NCBI GenBank assembly: GCA_963921255.3
Contig: CAWUEW020000003.1
Span: 1,674,001-1,738,000 of the forward strand
Source of the DNA: JANSYL01 sp963921255
GTDB lineage: Bacteria > Pseudomonadota > Alphaproteobacteria > Rhodobacterales > Rhodobacteraceae
Direction: 5' to 3'
DNA: 64,000 nucleotides
The number at the start of each line of letters is the position of its first letter. Within the stretch, counting starts at the first letter, position 1. A model generated the notes under the pieces. It was not told the origin of the DNA, did no database searches, and worked only from the letters and a program-made list of their open reading frames with translations. Position numbers and translations under genes: made by a program. Positions 50,329 to 59,292 of this stretch are shown piece by piece.

Positions 50329-51999
50329 ATGTACAGCTACACCGATTTCGATACGGAATTTGTCCGCAACCGCGTCGCACAGTTCCGCGCGCAGGTGGCC
50401 CGCCGCGTTGACGGCGCGCTGACCGAAGACGAATTCAAGCCGCTGCGCCTGATGAACGGTCTCTATTTGCAGCTACACGCCTACATGCTGCGGGTTGCGA
50501 TCCCCTATGGCACCCTGAACAGCCGCCAAATGCGCCAACTCGCAATGATCGCGGATCGGTGGGACAAGGGCTATGGCCATTTCACCACGCGTCAGAACAT
50601 CCAGTTCAACTGGCCGAAGCTGCAGGATGTACCGGACATGCTGGATGCCCTCGCAGACGTGCAGATGCATGCGATCCAGACCTCGGGCAACACCATCCGC
50701 AATGTGACCGCCGACCATTTCTCGGGCGCCGCTGGCGACGAAGTGATGGATCCCCGTCCAATTGCCGAATTGATCCGGCAATGGTCGACCGATCATCCCG
50801 AGTTCCAGTTCCTGCCGCGCAAATTCAAAGTCGCCGTCACCGGCAGCCCGAATGACCGCGCCGTCACCGCCGCCCATGACATCGGGCTGCGGTTGGTCGA
50901 GCGGGACGGACAGGTTGGGGCACAGGTCTTGGTCGGAGGGGGCCTCGGCCGCACACCCATGATCGGCAAGACCCTGAAGGACTTCATCGCGTTCGAGGAC
51001 CTGCTGCCGTATCTCGAAGCCGTGGTCGCGGTCTACAACCTGCTCGGTCGACGCGACAACAAATACAAGGCCCGCATCAAGATCACCGTGCATGAGACCG
51101 GGATCGAGGAAATCCGGCGCCTTGTGGATGCCGAGTTCGCGGTCCGCAAACCGCTCTTCTCCGGCATTGATCAAGATATGTTGGCGCAGATCACCGCGCA
51201 GTTCGCGGCCCCCGACTTCGACAGCGATGGACCGGGCGATTACCTCGTGTGGCGCGAGGCCGATCCCCTGTTCCGTGCCTTTACCGACACCAATGTCGCG
51301 GAACACCGCAATCCGGACTACGCGATCCTGACGGTCAGCCTGAAGGCCCATGGGGCCACACCGGGCGACGCCACATCTGACCAGATGCGCGTGCTTGCCG
51401 ATCTGGCCGAACGCTACGCCCACGACGAATTGCGGATCAGCCACGAGCAGAACGTGATCCTGCCCCACCTACCCAAACGTCATCTAAAGGCTGTCTTTGA
51501 CGCCCTGTCGGATGCCGGGTTGGCCACGGCGAACATCGGGCTGATCTCGGATATCATCGCCTGCCCCGGTATGGATTACTGCGCCTTGGCGACCGCCCGA
51601 TCGATCCCGATCGCCCAGGAGATTGCCGAGCGCTTCGATGCCCTAAAGCTCGAACACGATATCGGGCCATTGAAGATCAAGATCTCTGGCTGCATCAACG
51701 CCTGCGGGCACCATCACGTCGGACATATTGGCATTCTTGGCCTCGACCGGGCTGGCGTCGAGAACTACCAGATCACGCTTGGCGGCGACGGCAGCGAAGA
51801 CGCGGCCATCGGCGAGCGGGCGGGACCCGGCTTTGGACCGGATGAGATCCTCGGCGCGATCGAACGTCTGGTGTTCGCCTATCTGGACCTGCGCGACAGC
51901 CGCGAGGAAACCTTCCTCGAAACCTACCGCCGGCTCGGGTTGGAGCCGTTCAAGGCTGCACTTTATCCCACGACCGAGGTCCGGGCCGATGCCGCATGA
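50329..51999 (+). CDS. Nitrite/sulfite reductase, sirohaem-4Fe4S protein
   Basis: This 556-residue reductase has two ferredoxin-like half domains and a shared sirohaem-Fe4S4 site. The four cluster cysteines fit the CxxxxxC-n-CxxxC pattern in ACPGMDYCALATARSI and KISGCINACGHHHVGHIG. The half-site motifs FTTRQNIQFNWPKL and ELRISHEQNVILPHLP are both present. In this setting, beside cysH, it most likely reduces sulfite to sulfide for cysteine synthesis, using ferredoxin reduced through the FNR at the end of the operon. The ATG at 50329 follows a gap without a gene. Its stop overlaps the cysH start. Confidence 0.93.
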   Translation: MYSYTDFDTEFVRNRVAQFRAQVARRVDGALTEDEFKPLRLMNGLYLQLHAYMLRVAIPYGTLNSRQMRQLAMIADRWDKGYGHFTTRQNIQFNWPKLQDVPDMLDALADVQMHAIQTSGNTIRNVTADHFSGAAGDEVMDPRPIAELIRQWSTDHPEFQFLPRKFKVAVTGSPNDRAVTAAHDIGLRLVERDGQVGAQVLVGGGLGRTPMIGKTLKDFIAFEDLLPYLEAVVAVYNLLGRRDNKYKARIKITVHETGIEEIRRLVDAEFAVRKPLFSGIDQDMLAQITAQFAAPDFDSDGPGDYLVWREADPLFRAFTDTNVAEHRNPDYAILTVSLKAHGATPGDATSDQMRVLADLAERYAHDELRISHEQNVILPHLPKRHLKAVFDALSDAGLATANIGLISDIIACPGMDYCALATARSIPIAQEIAERFDALKLEHDIGPLKIKISGCINACGHHHVGHIGILGLDRAGVENYQITLGGDGSEDAAIGERAGPGFGPDEILGAIERLVFAYLDLRDSREETFLETYRRLGLEPFKAALYPTTEVRADAA

Positions 52000-52741
52000 T
52001 GTGGTCCCTTTTCCGCCGGTCGCGGCCCGTGTTGCAGCGCTGAACGCGCGCTACAAGCACCATTCGGCCACCCGTGTTCTGGAACACGCGCTGGCCGACG
52101 CGGATACGGGTCGGATCGCCCTGGTGTCGTCGTTCGGGGCCGAGTCCGTAGTGCTGTTGCATATGGTGGCCCGGATTGACCGTGCGACCCCGGTTTTGTT
52201 CGTCGACACCGAAATGCTGTTCGACGAAACCCTGACCTACCAACGCGACGTGGCCGATGCGTTGGGCCTGCGCGATCTCAGGATCGTTCGGGCGTCGCGC
52301 ACCCGGTTGGCGGCCCATGATCCCGAAGGCGTGCTGAACCAAACCGATCCGGACGCCTGCTGCACCCTGCGCAAGACCGAGCCCTTGCAGCACGCGCTCG
52401 CCCCGTTTGATGCGTGGATCACCGGGCGGAAACGGTTCCAATCGGGCACCCGGGCAGCGCTGGAGTTCTTTGAGGCCGAGGGGCGCGATCGCATCAAGGT
52501 CAACCCACTGGCGCATTGGGCCCCGCAGGATGTCCAAGACTACATGGTCAACAACCGCCTGCCCCGGCACCCGCTGGTGGCCAAAGGGTATCCCTCCATC
52601 GGCTGCGCCCCCTGCACTACGCCGGTGGCAGAGGGCGAAGACCCCCGTGCCGGACGCTGGCGCGCGCAAGACAAGGAAGAATGCGGAATCCACTTCGAGA
52701 ACGGGCGCATCGTTCGCGGCCCGGTCCGCCAAGCCTCCTGA
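51989..52741 (+). CDS. cysH: Adenylyl-sulfate (APS/PAPS) reductase CysH
   Basis: CysH reduces activated sulfate to sulfite. The 250-residue protein has the nucleotide loop LVSSFGAESVVLLHMVARID near residue 45, LFVDTEMLFDETLTYQRDV near 72, and two cysteine pairs, PDACCTLRKTEPL and GCAPCTTP. The pairs mark it as the 4Fe-4S type that uses APS. A final catalytic cysteine lies in KEECGIHFENG. The ATG at 51989 overlaps the end of the reductase gene by 11 bases. Confidence 0.93.
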   Translation: MPHDVVPFPPVAARVAALNARYKHHSATRVLEHALADADTGRIALVSSFGAESVVLLHMVARIDRATPVLFVDTEMLFDETLTYQRDVADALGLRDLRIVRASRTRLAAHDPEGVLNQTDPDACCTLRKTEPLQHALAPFDAWITGRKRFQSGTRAALEFFEAEGRDRIKVNPLAHWAPQDVQDYMVNNRLPRHPLVAKGYPSIGCAPCTTPVAEGEDPRAGRWRAQDKEECGIHFENGRIVRGPVRQAS

Positions 52742-52779
52742 CGGGCTTGAGGATTCCCAAGGTGAAAAAGGACACCCCA

Positions 52780-53157
52780 ATGACCGAACATGTGATTGTG
52801 AAAGACAACGGGTTTCATGGCGACGACTGGACCGGAGCGATACTGGACCTCGGGCCAGACGCCTCGGACGCCGAAGTGGAACACGCCGCAGCCCAACAGG
52901 GGTTGGTGCGCGTGGCCTTTCCTGCCTTCAGCGACGGGCGCGGCTTTACCCTGGCCCGCCGCCTGCGCCTGAAGGGCTTCAGGGGCCGGTTGCGCGCCAC
53001 CGGGCACGTGTTGTCCGACCAGTACGCGATGGCCCGTCGGGCCGGGTTCGACGAGGTTGAAATCAGCACCAGCCTCGCCGCCCGACAGCCCGCACCCGAG
53101 TGGACATACCGCGCAGAATGGCGGTCGCACGACTACCAGGCGCGTCTCCGGGCGTAA
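52780..53157 (+). CDS. DUF934 protein of the sulfur operon
   Basis: This 125-residue protein of the DUF934 family is regularly placed after cysH in assimilatory sulfate operons. Family marks are AFSDGRGFTLARRLRLKGF, GRLRATGHVLSDQYAMARR and the C-terminal YRAEWRSHDYQARLRA-like end. Its activity is unknown, though it may support sulfite reductase or electron delivery. The ATG at 52780 is used. A GTG 18 bases earlier is possible. Confidence 0.85.
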   Translation: MTEHVIVKDNGFHGDDWTGAILDLGPDASDAEVEHAAAQQGLVRVAFPAFSDGRGFTLARRLRLKGFRGRLRATGHVLSDQYAMARRAGFDEVEISTSLAARQPAPEWTYRAEWRSHDYQARLRA

Positions 53158-53169
53158 CTGACCCTTCCC

Positions 53170-53183
53170 CTGACCTAGATCAA
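53170..53183 (+). promoter_or_regulatory. Possible FNR-type site before fpr
   Basis: CTGAC, four bases (CTAG), ATCAA matches the FNR/CRP-type consensus TTGAY-N4-RTCAA with one mismatch. It lies between the DUF934 gene and the FNR start, so this reductase may also be controlled on its own by oxygen or redox. It is one site only, and weak evidence. Confidence 0.3.
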
Positions 53184-53188
53184 AGCCT

Positions 53189-54085
53189 ATGGAGAATGCG
53201 GCAGGTACGCCTGTCGCAACAAACCGCATGACCGAGCAATTGCCTGTGAAAGATCTCGACGCCCAACCCGCCAAGGCCACGCCCACCCTGCCCGATGCGC
53301 AGACGGTGACCGAGGTGCAGCACTATACCGACCGCCTGTTCCGCTTCCGCTGCACGCGTCCGGCAAGCTTGCGCTTCCGCTCCGGCGAATTTGTGATGAT
53401 CGGCCTGATGGGCGATCCCGACTCGAAGACCGGAAAGCAAAAGCCGCTTCTGCGGGCCTATTCCATTGCCTCGCCGTCCTGGGATGAAGAGTTGGAGTTC
53501 TACTCGATCAAGGTGCCGGACGGCCCATTGACGTCCAAGCTTCAGCATATCGAGCCGGGCGAGCAGATCATCCTGCGTCCCAAACCGGTCGGAACCTTGG
53601 TGCATGATGCGCTGCTGCCGGGCAAACGGATCTGGTTTTTTGCCACCGGTACTGGGTTTGCCCCGTTTGCAAGTCTGCTGCGCGAGCCCCAGACCTATGA
53701 AGACTACGATGAGGTCATCATCACCCATACCTGTCGCGAAGTGGGCGAACTGACCTATGGGCGCGAGATCATCGAAAGCCTGAAGGATGATGAACTTCTG
53801 AACGAAGTGATCGGCGAAGGCTTCTGGAAGAAGATCAAGTACTACCCCACCACCACCCGCGAAGAGAGCGCGAAGATGGGTCGGATCACTGACCTCATGC
53901 GTTCGGGCGAGGTATTTGAAGAACTGGGCGTGCCCCCTCTGAACCCGGACACCGATCGCGCGATGATTTGCGGAAACCTCGCCTTCAATCTCGAACTGAA
54001 GGACATGTTCGAAGAATACGGGCTTGAGGAAGGCGCGAATTCCAAGCCGATGCATTACGTGGTCGAAAAGGCCTTCCTCGACTGA
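53189..54085 (+). CDS. fpr: Ferredoxin-NADP reductase Fpr
   Basis: This FAD enzyme passes electrons between NADPH and ferredoxin or flavodoxin, here most likely to feed the sulfite reductase. The 298-residue protein has the FAD-binding LLRAYSIASPSWDEELEFY, the NADP-binding FFATGTGFAPFASLLREP, and MICGNLAFNLELKDMFEEYG at the end, with a C-terminal YVVEKAFLD typical of bacterial FNRs. The first 13 residues may be leader, since an ATG at 53228 starts at a more conserved position. It closes the operon and is followed by a strong terminator. Confidence 0.92.
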   Translation: MENAAGTPVATNRMTEQLPVKDLDAQPAKATPTLPDAQTVTEVQHYTDRLFRFRCTRPASLRFRSGEFVMIGLMGDPDSKTGKQKPLLRAYSIASPSWDEELEFYSIKVPDGPLTSKLQHIEPGEQIILRPKPVGTLVHDALLPGKRIWFFATGTGFAPFASLLREPQTYEDYDEVIITHTCREVGELTYGREIIESLKDDELLNEVIGEGFWKKIKYYPTTTREESAKMGRITDLMRSGEVFEELGVPPLNPDTDRAMICGNLAFNLELKDMFEEYGLEEGANSKPMHYVVEKAFLD

Positions 54086-54108
54086 CCCGTATCGCCACCA
54101 AGAACAAG

Positions 54109-54142
54109 AAAGCCCCCCACGGCTGCGTGGGGGGCTTTTTTT
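54109..54142 (+). terminator. Bidirectional terminator between fpr and the acidic protein gene
   Basis: AGCCCCCCACG and CGTGGGGGGCT form a perfect 11-bp stem around a short loop, followed by TTTTTTT on the + strand. On the minus strand the T-run is weaker, but the hairpin can also stop the convergent gene. Confidence 0.9.
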
Positions 54143-54160
54143 GTGTGGGTTGCCTTGGGT

Positions 54161-54910
54161 TTATTCGAGGCCCAGGGCGGCCCGGGCCTGTGCCAGGGCT
54201 GCGTCCAGAAGCTCTGGGTTGTCGCGGGCCCCTTCCAGCGCCGTGCGCAGGCCCGTCTGGCTCAGAACGTTCAGGTCCGAGGCTTCGATGGCCGCAATGG
54301 CTTGGTCGAAGTCGAACCCATCCGTCGTAAACAGCGTCGCCAGATCGACTTCGGGCGCACTGTCGGTCACGGCCTCGACGGCGTCTGCGGTGGTTTCGGT
54401 CACGGAGTCAACGGCGTCTCCGGCCGCTTCCGTCGTCTCTTCGACGACGTCGGTGACCGTATCAGATGCCTCGGTGGCCGTTTCTGCAGCGGCTTCCGCA
54501 GCCTCTTCGACCGGTTCGGTCGCATCCGCTGCGGCGTCGGTTGCGTCGTCTCCACCAAGTGCGTTTTCGAGCGCGTTCTCAACGGCGTCGACAGCTTCCT
54601 CTGCTGCTGTTTCCGCAGCCTCGACCGCCTCTTCAACGACCGCTTCGGCTGCACCCGCCGCCTCTTCGACCGCGTCTTCAACGGTCTCGACAACATCTTC
54701 AACGGCCGACTCGGCTTCGTCGACAAGGTCTTCCACCGTTTCCGCGGCAGGCTCTTCCACGGTCTCTTCGACGGTTTCCTCCACGGTTTCTTCCGGCGTC
54801 GGATCGGTTTGCGGTTCGGCCTGTGGCTCTGGCGCGCCCTGACTCAGGAAATATCCCCCAATGCCAAGCGCCACGATCACCACTATCGCAATCAGTGCTC
54901 TACTCATCAT
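54161..54910 (-). CDS. Single-pass membrane-anchored acidic Ala/Glu/Val-rich protein
   Basis: This 249-residue protein has a short N-terminal membrane helix (ALIAIVVIVALGIGGYFL) and a very acidic low-complexity middle made of Glu, Ala, Val and Asp. The middle has helical blocks with an 11-residue-like rhythm such as ETVEETVEETVEEP and AVEDVVETVEDAVEEAAG, which suggests a long amphipathic or coiled helix. The last 60 residues are more ordinary (LATLFTTDGFDFDQAIAAI and SQTGLRTALEGARDNPELL) and may be a folded tip. It should be anchored in the inner membrane with the rest in the periplasm. No known family is recognised. Confidence 0.75.
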   Translation of the reverse strand: MMSRALIAIVVIVALGIGGYFLSQGAPEPQAEPQTDPTPEETVEETVEETVEEPAAETVEDLVDEAESAVEDVVETVEDAVEEAAGAAEAVVEEAVEAAETAAEEAVDAVENALENALGGDDATDAAADATEPVEEAAEAAAETATEASDTVTDVVEETTEAAGDAVDSVTETTADAVEAVTDSAPEVDLATLFTTDGFDFDQAIAAIEASDLNVLSQTGLRTALEGARDNPELLDAALAQARAALGLE

Positions 54911-55087
54911 GTCCCCCACGGGTTTTGTACATCATAGCCGCGCCTTACGCCTGCAGGCGGGTCCGCGCAACGTCCACCACTGCACAGCTACGGAAAACCA
55001 GCACAGACCCGCCCATATCGCCTTGAAAGCGCAGGGCACCGCGGATACTTTAGGGCCTCAAAACAAAGGCTAGTTTAGGAGGCCCCC

Positions 55088-55633
<546 letters not shown>

Positions 55634-55657
55634 CGCCGCTCCGATTGAATTATGACA

Positions 55658-55688
55658 AAGGCGCGCCCGATTGGAGCGCGCCTTTTTT
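55658..55688 (+). terminator. Terminator of infC
   Basis: AGGCGCGC and GCGCGCCT form a stem with a short loop, followed by TTTTTTCG, 25 bases after the infC stop. Confidence 0.85.
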
Positions 55689-55741
55689 CGTGTCTAGTGT
55701 TCAGGGCAAGACCCCCGGGGATTGCTGCGACTTCTGCCCCG

Positions 55742-56533
55742 TCAACCGGCGGCGGTAACGGCGCGCGCGGTCATGACCTTCACCAGATGGGCCCGATAGT
55801 CGCCCGATCCGTGCAAGTCTGAAATCATGTCACCCTCGGGCGGCGACAACCCGTCAAGCGCGGACGCCTCGAACCGCGCGGACAGCGCCGCCTCGGCGTC
55901 CGTCCAGCGAAACACGCCGTCGGACGAGGCACCGGTGACGGCGACCCGAACCCCTTCGGCGTACTGCGCCACGAACACGCCCACCAAGGCAAAACGGGAC
56001 GCCGGTTGGACAAACTTCTCGTACCGGGCGCGGAGCGGGACCGGAAACTGGACTTCGGTGACGATCTCACCCTCCTCCAGTGCGGTGGCAAACATGCCTT
56101 CGAAAAAATCATCGGCGGCAATGGCACGGTCGGGCGTCTTGATCGTGGCCCCGGTGCCGAGCACGGCAGCCGGATAACAGGCAGACGGGTCATTGTTGGC
56201 CAGACTGCCGCCAATCGTGCCGCGATTGCGCACCGCCGGATCGCCGATGTGACCGGCCAGATCCGCCAGCGCGGGGAACGTGTCGGCCACACCGCGGGCC
56301 ACATCCGCATGGGTGGTGCCGCCGCCGATGCACAGTGCGCCATCGTCACCGGTGCAAATGCCCTTCATCTCGGCAATGCCGGTCAGGCTGACCAGCACGC
56401 TAGGCGCGGCCAACCGTTGCTTCATTGTCGGCAACAGGGTCTGCCCGCCGCCGAGGGCCTGGGCGTCCTCGTTCTTCAACGCGGCCTGCGCTTCGGCGAT
56501 GGTCGTGGGCTTTGCAAACTCGAATTCATACAT
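55742..56533 (-). CDS. FAD-binding medium subunit, CO/xanthine dehydrogenase family (CoxM-like)
   Basis: This FAD subunit belongs to a molybdenum hydroxylase of the CO dehydrogenase/xanthine oxidase family. The 263-residue protein has the FAD motifs ALGGGQTLLPTMKQRLAAP near residue 27 and RNRGTIGGSLANNDPSACYP near 105, with EEGEIVTEVQFPVP further on. It follows the 2Fe-2S subunit by about 30 bases. The large molybdopterin subunit, CoxL, is missing from the window, so this may serve a distant large subunit or be a remnant. Confidence 0.9.
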   Translation of the reverse strand: MYEFEFAKPTTIAEAQAALKNEDAQALGGGQTLLPTMKQRLAAPSVLVSLTGIAEMKGICTGDDGALCIGGGTTHADVARGVADTFPALADLAGHIGDPAVRNRGTIGGSLANNDPSACYPAAVLGTGATIKTPDRAIAADDFFEGMFATALEEGEIVTEVQFPVPLRARYEKFVQPASRFALVGVFVAQYAEGVRVAVTGASSDGVFRWTDAEAALSARFEASALDGLSPPEGDMISDLHGSGDYRAHLVKVMTARAVTAAG

Positions 56534-56562
56534 ATCGTCTCTCCCGTCCCCGGATGGCGGAC

Positions 56563-57048
56563 TTATTCGGCCGCGATCGACGAGACATCCTGGCCGGACG
56601 CGGCCAGGATCGCCTTGACGATATTGTGGTAGCCCGTGCAGCGGCAGAGGTTGCCTTCCAGATAGGCGCGGACCTCGGCTTCAGTCGGCTTGGGGTTTTC
56701 TTTCAGCAAGGCGGCCGCCGACATGATCATGCCGGGCGTGCAGAATCCGCATTGCAGGCCGTGATGGTCCTTGAAGGCCTGCTGAATGGGCGACAGGCTG
56801 CCATCAGCTTCGGCCATGCCTTCGATCGTGCGGATCTCGGCGCCGTCGACATCCATCACCAGAACGCTGCAGGATTTCGCGGTCTGCCCGTCCACGTGCA
56901 CAACGCAGGCGCCGCATTGGCTGGTGTCGCAGCCCACATGCGTCCCGGTGAGGTTCAGATGATCGCGCAGGAACGCGCTGAGCAGCGTGCGCCCCTCCAC
57001 GTCGCCCGATACCGGGGTTCCGTTTACGGTGAGAGTGACCTGGGTCAT
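56563..57048 (-). CDS. 2Fe-2S small subunit, CO/xanthine dehydrogenase family (CoxS-like)
   Basis: This 161-residue protein has the plant-ferredoxin-type cluster (GTHVGCDTSQCGACVVHVDG, fourth cysteine in SCSVL) and the second, all-helical 2Fe-2S domain with GLQCGFCTPGMIMSAAALL and GNLCRCTGYHNIVKAIL. It carries electrons from the molybdenum centre to the FAD subunit. The ATG at 57048 has GGAGG nearby. It is placed between xdhC and the medium subunit. Confidence 0.92.
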   Translation of the reverse strand: MTQVTLTVNGTPVSGDVEGRTLLSAFLRDHLNLTGTHVGCDTSQCGACVVHVDGQTAKSCSVLVMDVDGAEIRTIEGMAEADGSLSPIQQAFKDHHGLQCGFCTPGMIMSAAALLKENPKPTEAEVRAYLEGNLCRCTGYHNIVKAILAASGQDVSSIAAE

Positions 57049-57166
57049 CCTGGGCCTCCAATGTGCTGTCCGTCGTTGCGACACACCTAAGCCGCGAAAC
57101 CCAAAAGGGAAACACCGGACGACGACAAAGCACAAAAAACTGTGGACGGCGCCGGGTGGCCTCGGG

Positions 57167-58135
57167 TCAGCGCCCGCGCAATCGGGCCGTCATTTCCGCA
57201 AGGATGGACACGGCAATCTCGGCCGGCCCTTGTGCCCCAATGTCCAGGCCGACGGGCCCATGGATGCGCGATATCTGCGAGTCGGTCAGCCCGGCCTCGG
57301 TCAGGCGGGCCACGCGTTTGGCATGGGTGCGTTTGGACCCAAGGCACCCGAGGTAAAACACATCCGAGGCCAAGGCCCGCTGGATCGCGGGATCGTCCAG
57401 CTTGGGATCATGGGTCAGCGTCACAACCGCCGTCCGGGCATCAAGACCAAGGGTTTCCAGCGCCTCGTCCGGCCAATCTTCGACAATCTCTTCGTCGGGA
57501 AAACGGGCCGCAGCCGCAAAAGCAGGGCGCGGATCAATGAGAATGGGATCATAGCCCGCCAGCCGCGCCATGGGCAGAAAGGCCTGGGCAATGTGCACCG
57601 CGCCCACCACCAGCACGCGCAAGGGTGGATTGTGAATATGGACAAACCGCGCGCCATCAAACCCGGATTGATCCCGCGCGAACCGCTCTGCCAGATCTTC
57701 AGACGGCGCGGTCAGCAGCCGGGTGCCCGTTTCAGTGTCGACGGTATAGGCCACGGGGCGGCGCGCGGCGCGGGCATCCACCAATTCTTCCAGCAGAGTT
57801 TCCGGTATGGCCGTTCCAACGGGTTCCACCCAGATCCGGATCTCGCCCCCGCAGGCCAGACCGACGGCAAAGGCGTCATCATCGGACACCCCGTAGCTCA
57901 GCAGTTTGGCATCGCCGGTCTCGAGTGTTTCAAGCGCTTCGACCACCACGGCCCCTTCGACGCATCCGCCCGAAACGGACCCGGCCATCGTGCCATCGCC
58001 GGACACCACAAGCTGTGCACCAACGCCACGTGGCGCGGATCCCCATGTTTGCACCACGGTCGCCAACACGGCGCCCTGCCCGGCCTGATGCCAGGCCAAC
58101 GCCTGTTCGGGAATTCGGTCGATCATCTGGTCCAT
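57167..58135 (-). CDS. xdhC: XdhC/CoxI-family molybdenum cofactor maturation protein
   Basis: XdhC-type proteins bind and sulfurate the molybdenum cofactor before it enters xanthine or CO dehydrogenase-type enzymes. The 322-residue protein has the XdhC start RGVGAQLVVSGDGTMAGSVS with GGCVEGAVV, a Rossmann-like VLVVGAVHIAQAFLPMARL and the C-terminal FYLGCLGSKRTHAKRVARL. The ATG at 58135 has a GGAGGG site. It precedes the CoxS and CoxM genes in the same direction, but the enzyme's large subunit is absent here. Confidence 0.92.
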   Translation of the reverse strand: MDQMIDRIPEQALAWHQAGQGAVLATVVQTWGSAPRGVGAQLVVSGDGTMAGSVSGGCVEGAVVVEALETLETGDAKLLSYGVSDDDAFAVGLACGGEIRIWVEPVGTAIPETLLEELVDARAARRPVAYTVDTETGTRLLTAPSEDLAERFARDQSGFDGARFVHIHNPPLRVLVVGAVHIAQAFLPMARLAGYDPILIDPRPAFAAAARFPDEEIVEDWPDEALETLGLDARTAVVTLTHDPKLDDPAIQRALASDVFYLGCLGSKRTHAKRVARLTEAGLTDSQISRIHGPVGLDIGAQGPAEIAVSILAEMTARLRGR

Positions 58136-58203
58136 TAACGCACCCTCCGTCCATCGGCAGTGTACGGACGCGTCGGCAGGATGAACATCCCCGGCCCGGT
58201 CCC

Positions 58204-58872
58204 TCAGGACCGGAAAATCCGCACCTCGAGCGTTTCATGTTCGATCGCAGCCAGATCGGCGCCAAAGGCGGCCTGAGTGATCTGATCGGGGGTAGCCCGG
58301 ACAACTTTGGCGGAAAGAGCTTCGATATCGGAATGCAGGTCGGCCAACACCGTCTGGCCCTCGGCCTGCCCCAATGGCATGAACCGAACCGCGGCGGACA
58401 CCAACATGGAGGCAAAAGCCTGTAGATACAGAGCCGCGACCGTGTCATCCGACAAAGACAGGGCGCGGCAGGCCAGACCCAAGGCAATGGGATAGGGGCG
58501 CGCAGCCCCATCTCCCTGCCCCAGACCTGACAGTGTTTCGGCCAATGCCCGTCCTTGGGCTTCCGTTTCTTCCAAGCGTTCCCGGCTGCTGGCCAGGGCG
58601 CGCGCAAGATCGGTCAAATCCTCCAGATCGGCATCTGGCGCCCGCGCCGCACGCATCAGGATGGCGTCGGCCTGTCCTGCCCCGCGCGTCAAAACGGTGC
58701 GCACCCACTCGGTGACCTCTGCGGCGGTTGTGACACGTCCTTGGGCGATCTCCGCCTCCAACCCATGCGAATAGGCGTAGGACGACACCGGAAAGGCCGG
58801 TGACAGCCATTGGCTGAGCTTCAGAAGGTCCGCGGTGTCAGTGGCTGTGACCATGGGTCCGCCCGTGGCCAT
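58204..58872 (-). CDS. ureF: Urease accessory protein UreF
   Basis: UreF joins UreD and UreG to load nickel into urease. The all-helical 222-residue protein has the family marks LLKLSQWLSPAFPVSSYAYS, HGLEAEIAQGRVTTAAEVTE and the DDTVAALYLQAFASMLVSAA region near the C-terminus. Starts at 58872 (with a GGTGGGG site) and 58854 are both possible, and both overlap ureE. No ureG follows, which is unusual. Confidence 0.9.
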   Translation of the reverse strand: MATGGPMVTATDTADLLKLSQWLSPAFPVSSYAYSHGLEAEIAQGRVTTAAEVTEWVRTVLTRGAGQADAILMRAARAPDADLEDLTDLARALASSRERLEETEAQGRALAETLSGLGQGDGAARPYPIALGLACRALSLSDDTVAALYLQAFASMLVSAAVRFMPLGQAEGQTVLADLHSDIEALSAKVVRATPDQITQAAFGADLAAIEHETLEVRIFRS

Positions 58873-59281
58873 AGGCCCCACCTTCGGGCGTGAAGGCCCC
58901 CGTCGTCTTTTCCACGGTAGCGCCCAGATGGGACAGCATGTCCAGAAGCACCGGATCGTCACGGATCAACAGGTGATCGCCCGCAATTTGGCAGGGCGTG
59001 TGGCGGTTACCGATGTGCCATGCCAACCGCGTGAGGTCGCCCGTGTTTTTTAATAGCGGCTCCGGCGCGGCCGCGATCGAGACCAACCCGCCGTCCTCCA
59101 ATTCCAACGCGTCGCCGCTGTTCAGCGACACGGTTTCCGGCAGATCGACCAGTACCTCTGCCCCGGCATCCGTGACCAGTTTCCGCCGCCGCAAAAACCG
59201 CGCCTCATAGTCGAGGGTCAACTGGTCATCCGGCGCCTGCGGCACATGCCCGGCGCGATGCAGGATGGATGCAGAGCGCAT
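58838..59281 (-). CDS. ureE: Urease accessory protein UreE (nickel carrier)
   Basis: UreE is the nickel-binding chaperone of urease. The 147-residue protein has LTLDYEARFLRRRKLVTDAG, EVLVDLPETVSLNSGDALE, TRLAWHIGNRHTPCQIAGDH with the conserved nickel histidine, and a C-terminal histidine-containing tail (GHGRTHGHSH). It overlaps ureF. No urease structural gene is upstream. A DUF1127-type gene is there instead, 11 bases away. Confidence 0.9.
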   Translation of the reverse strand: MRSASILHRAGHVPQAPDDQLTLDYEARFLRRRKLVTDAGAEVLVDLPETVSLNSGDALELEDGGLVSIAAAPEPLLKNTGDLTRLAWHIGNRHTPCQIAGDHLLIRDDPVLLDMLSHLGATVEKTTGAFTPEGGAYGHGRTHGHSH

Positions 59282-59292
59282 GGCCAAACCTT

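Noticed and set aside
55742..57048. CO dehydrogenase able to oxidise carbon monoxide
   Set aside because: The large subunit with the active-site loop is absent, so even the enzyme type cannot be stated.
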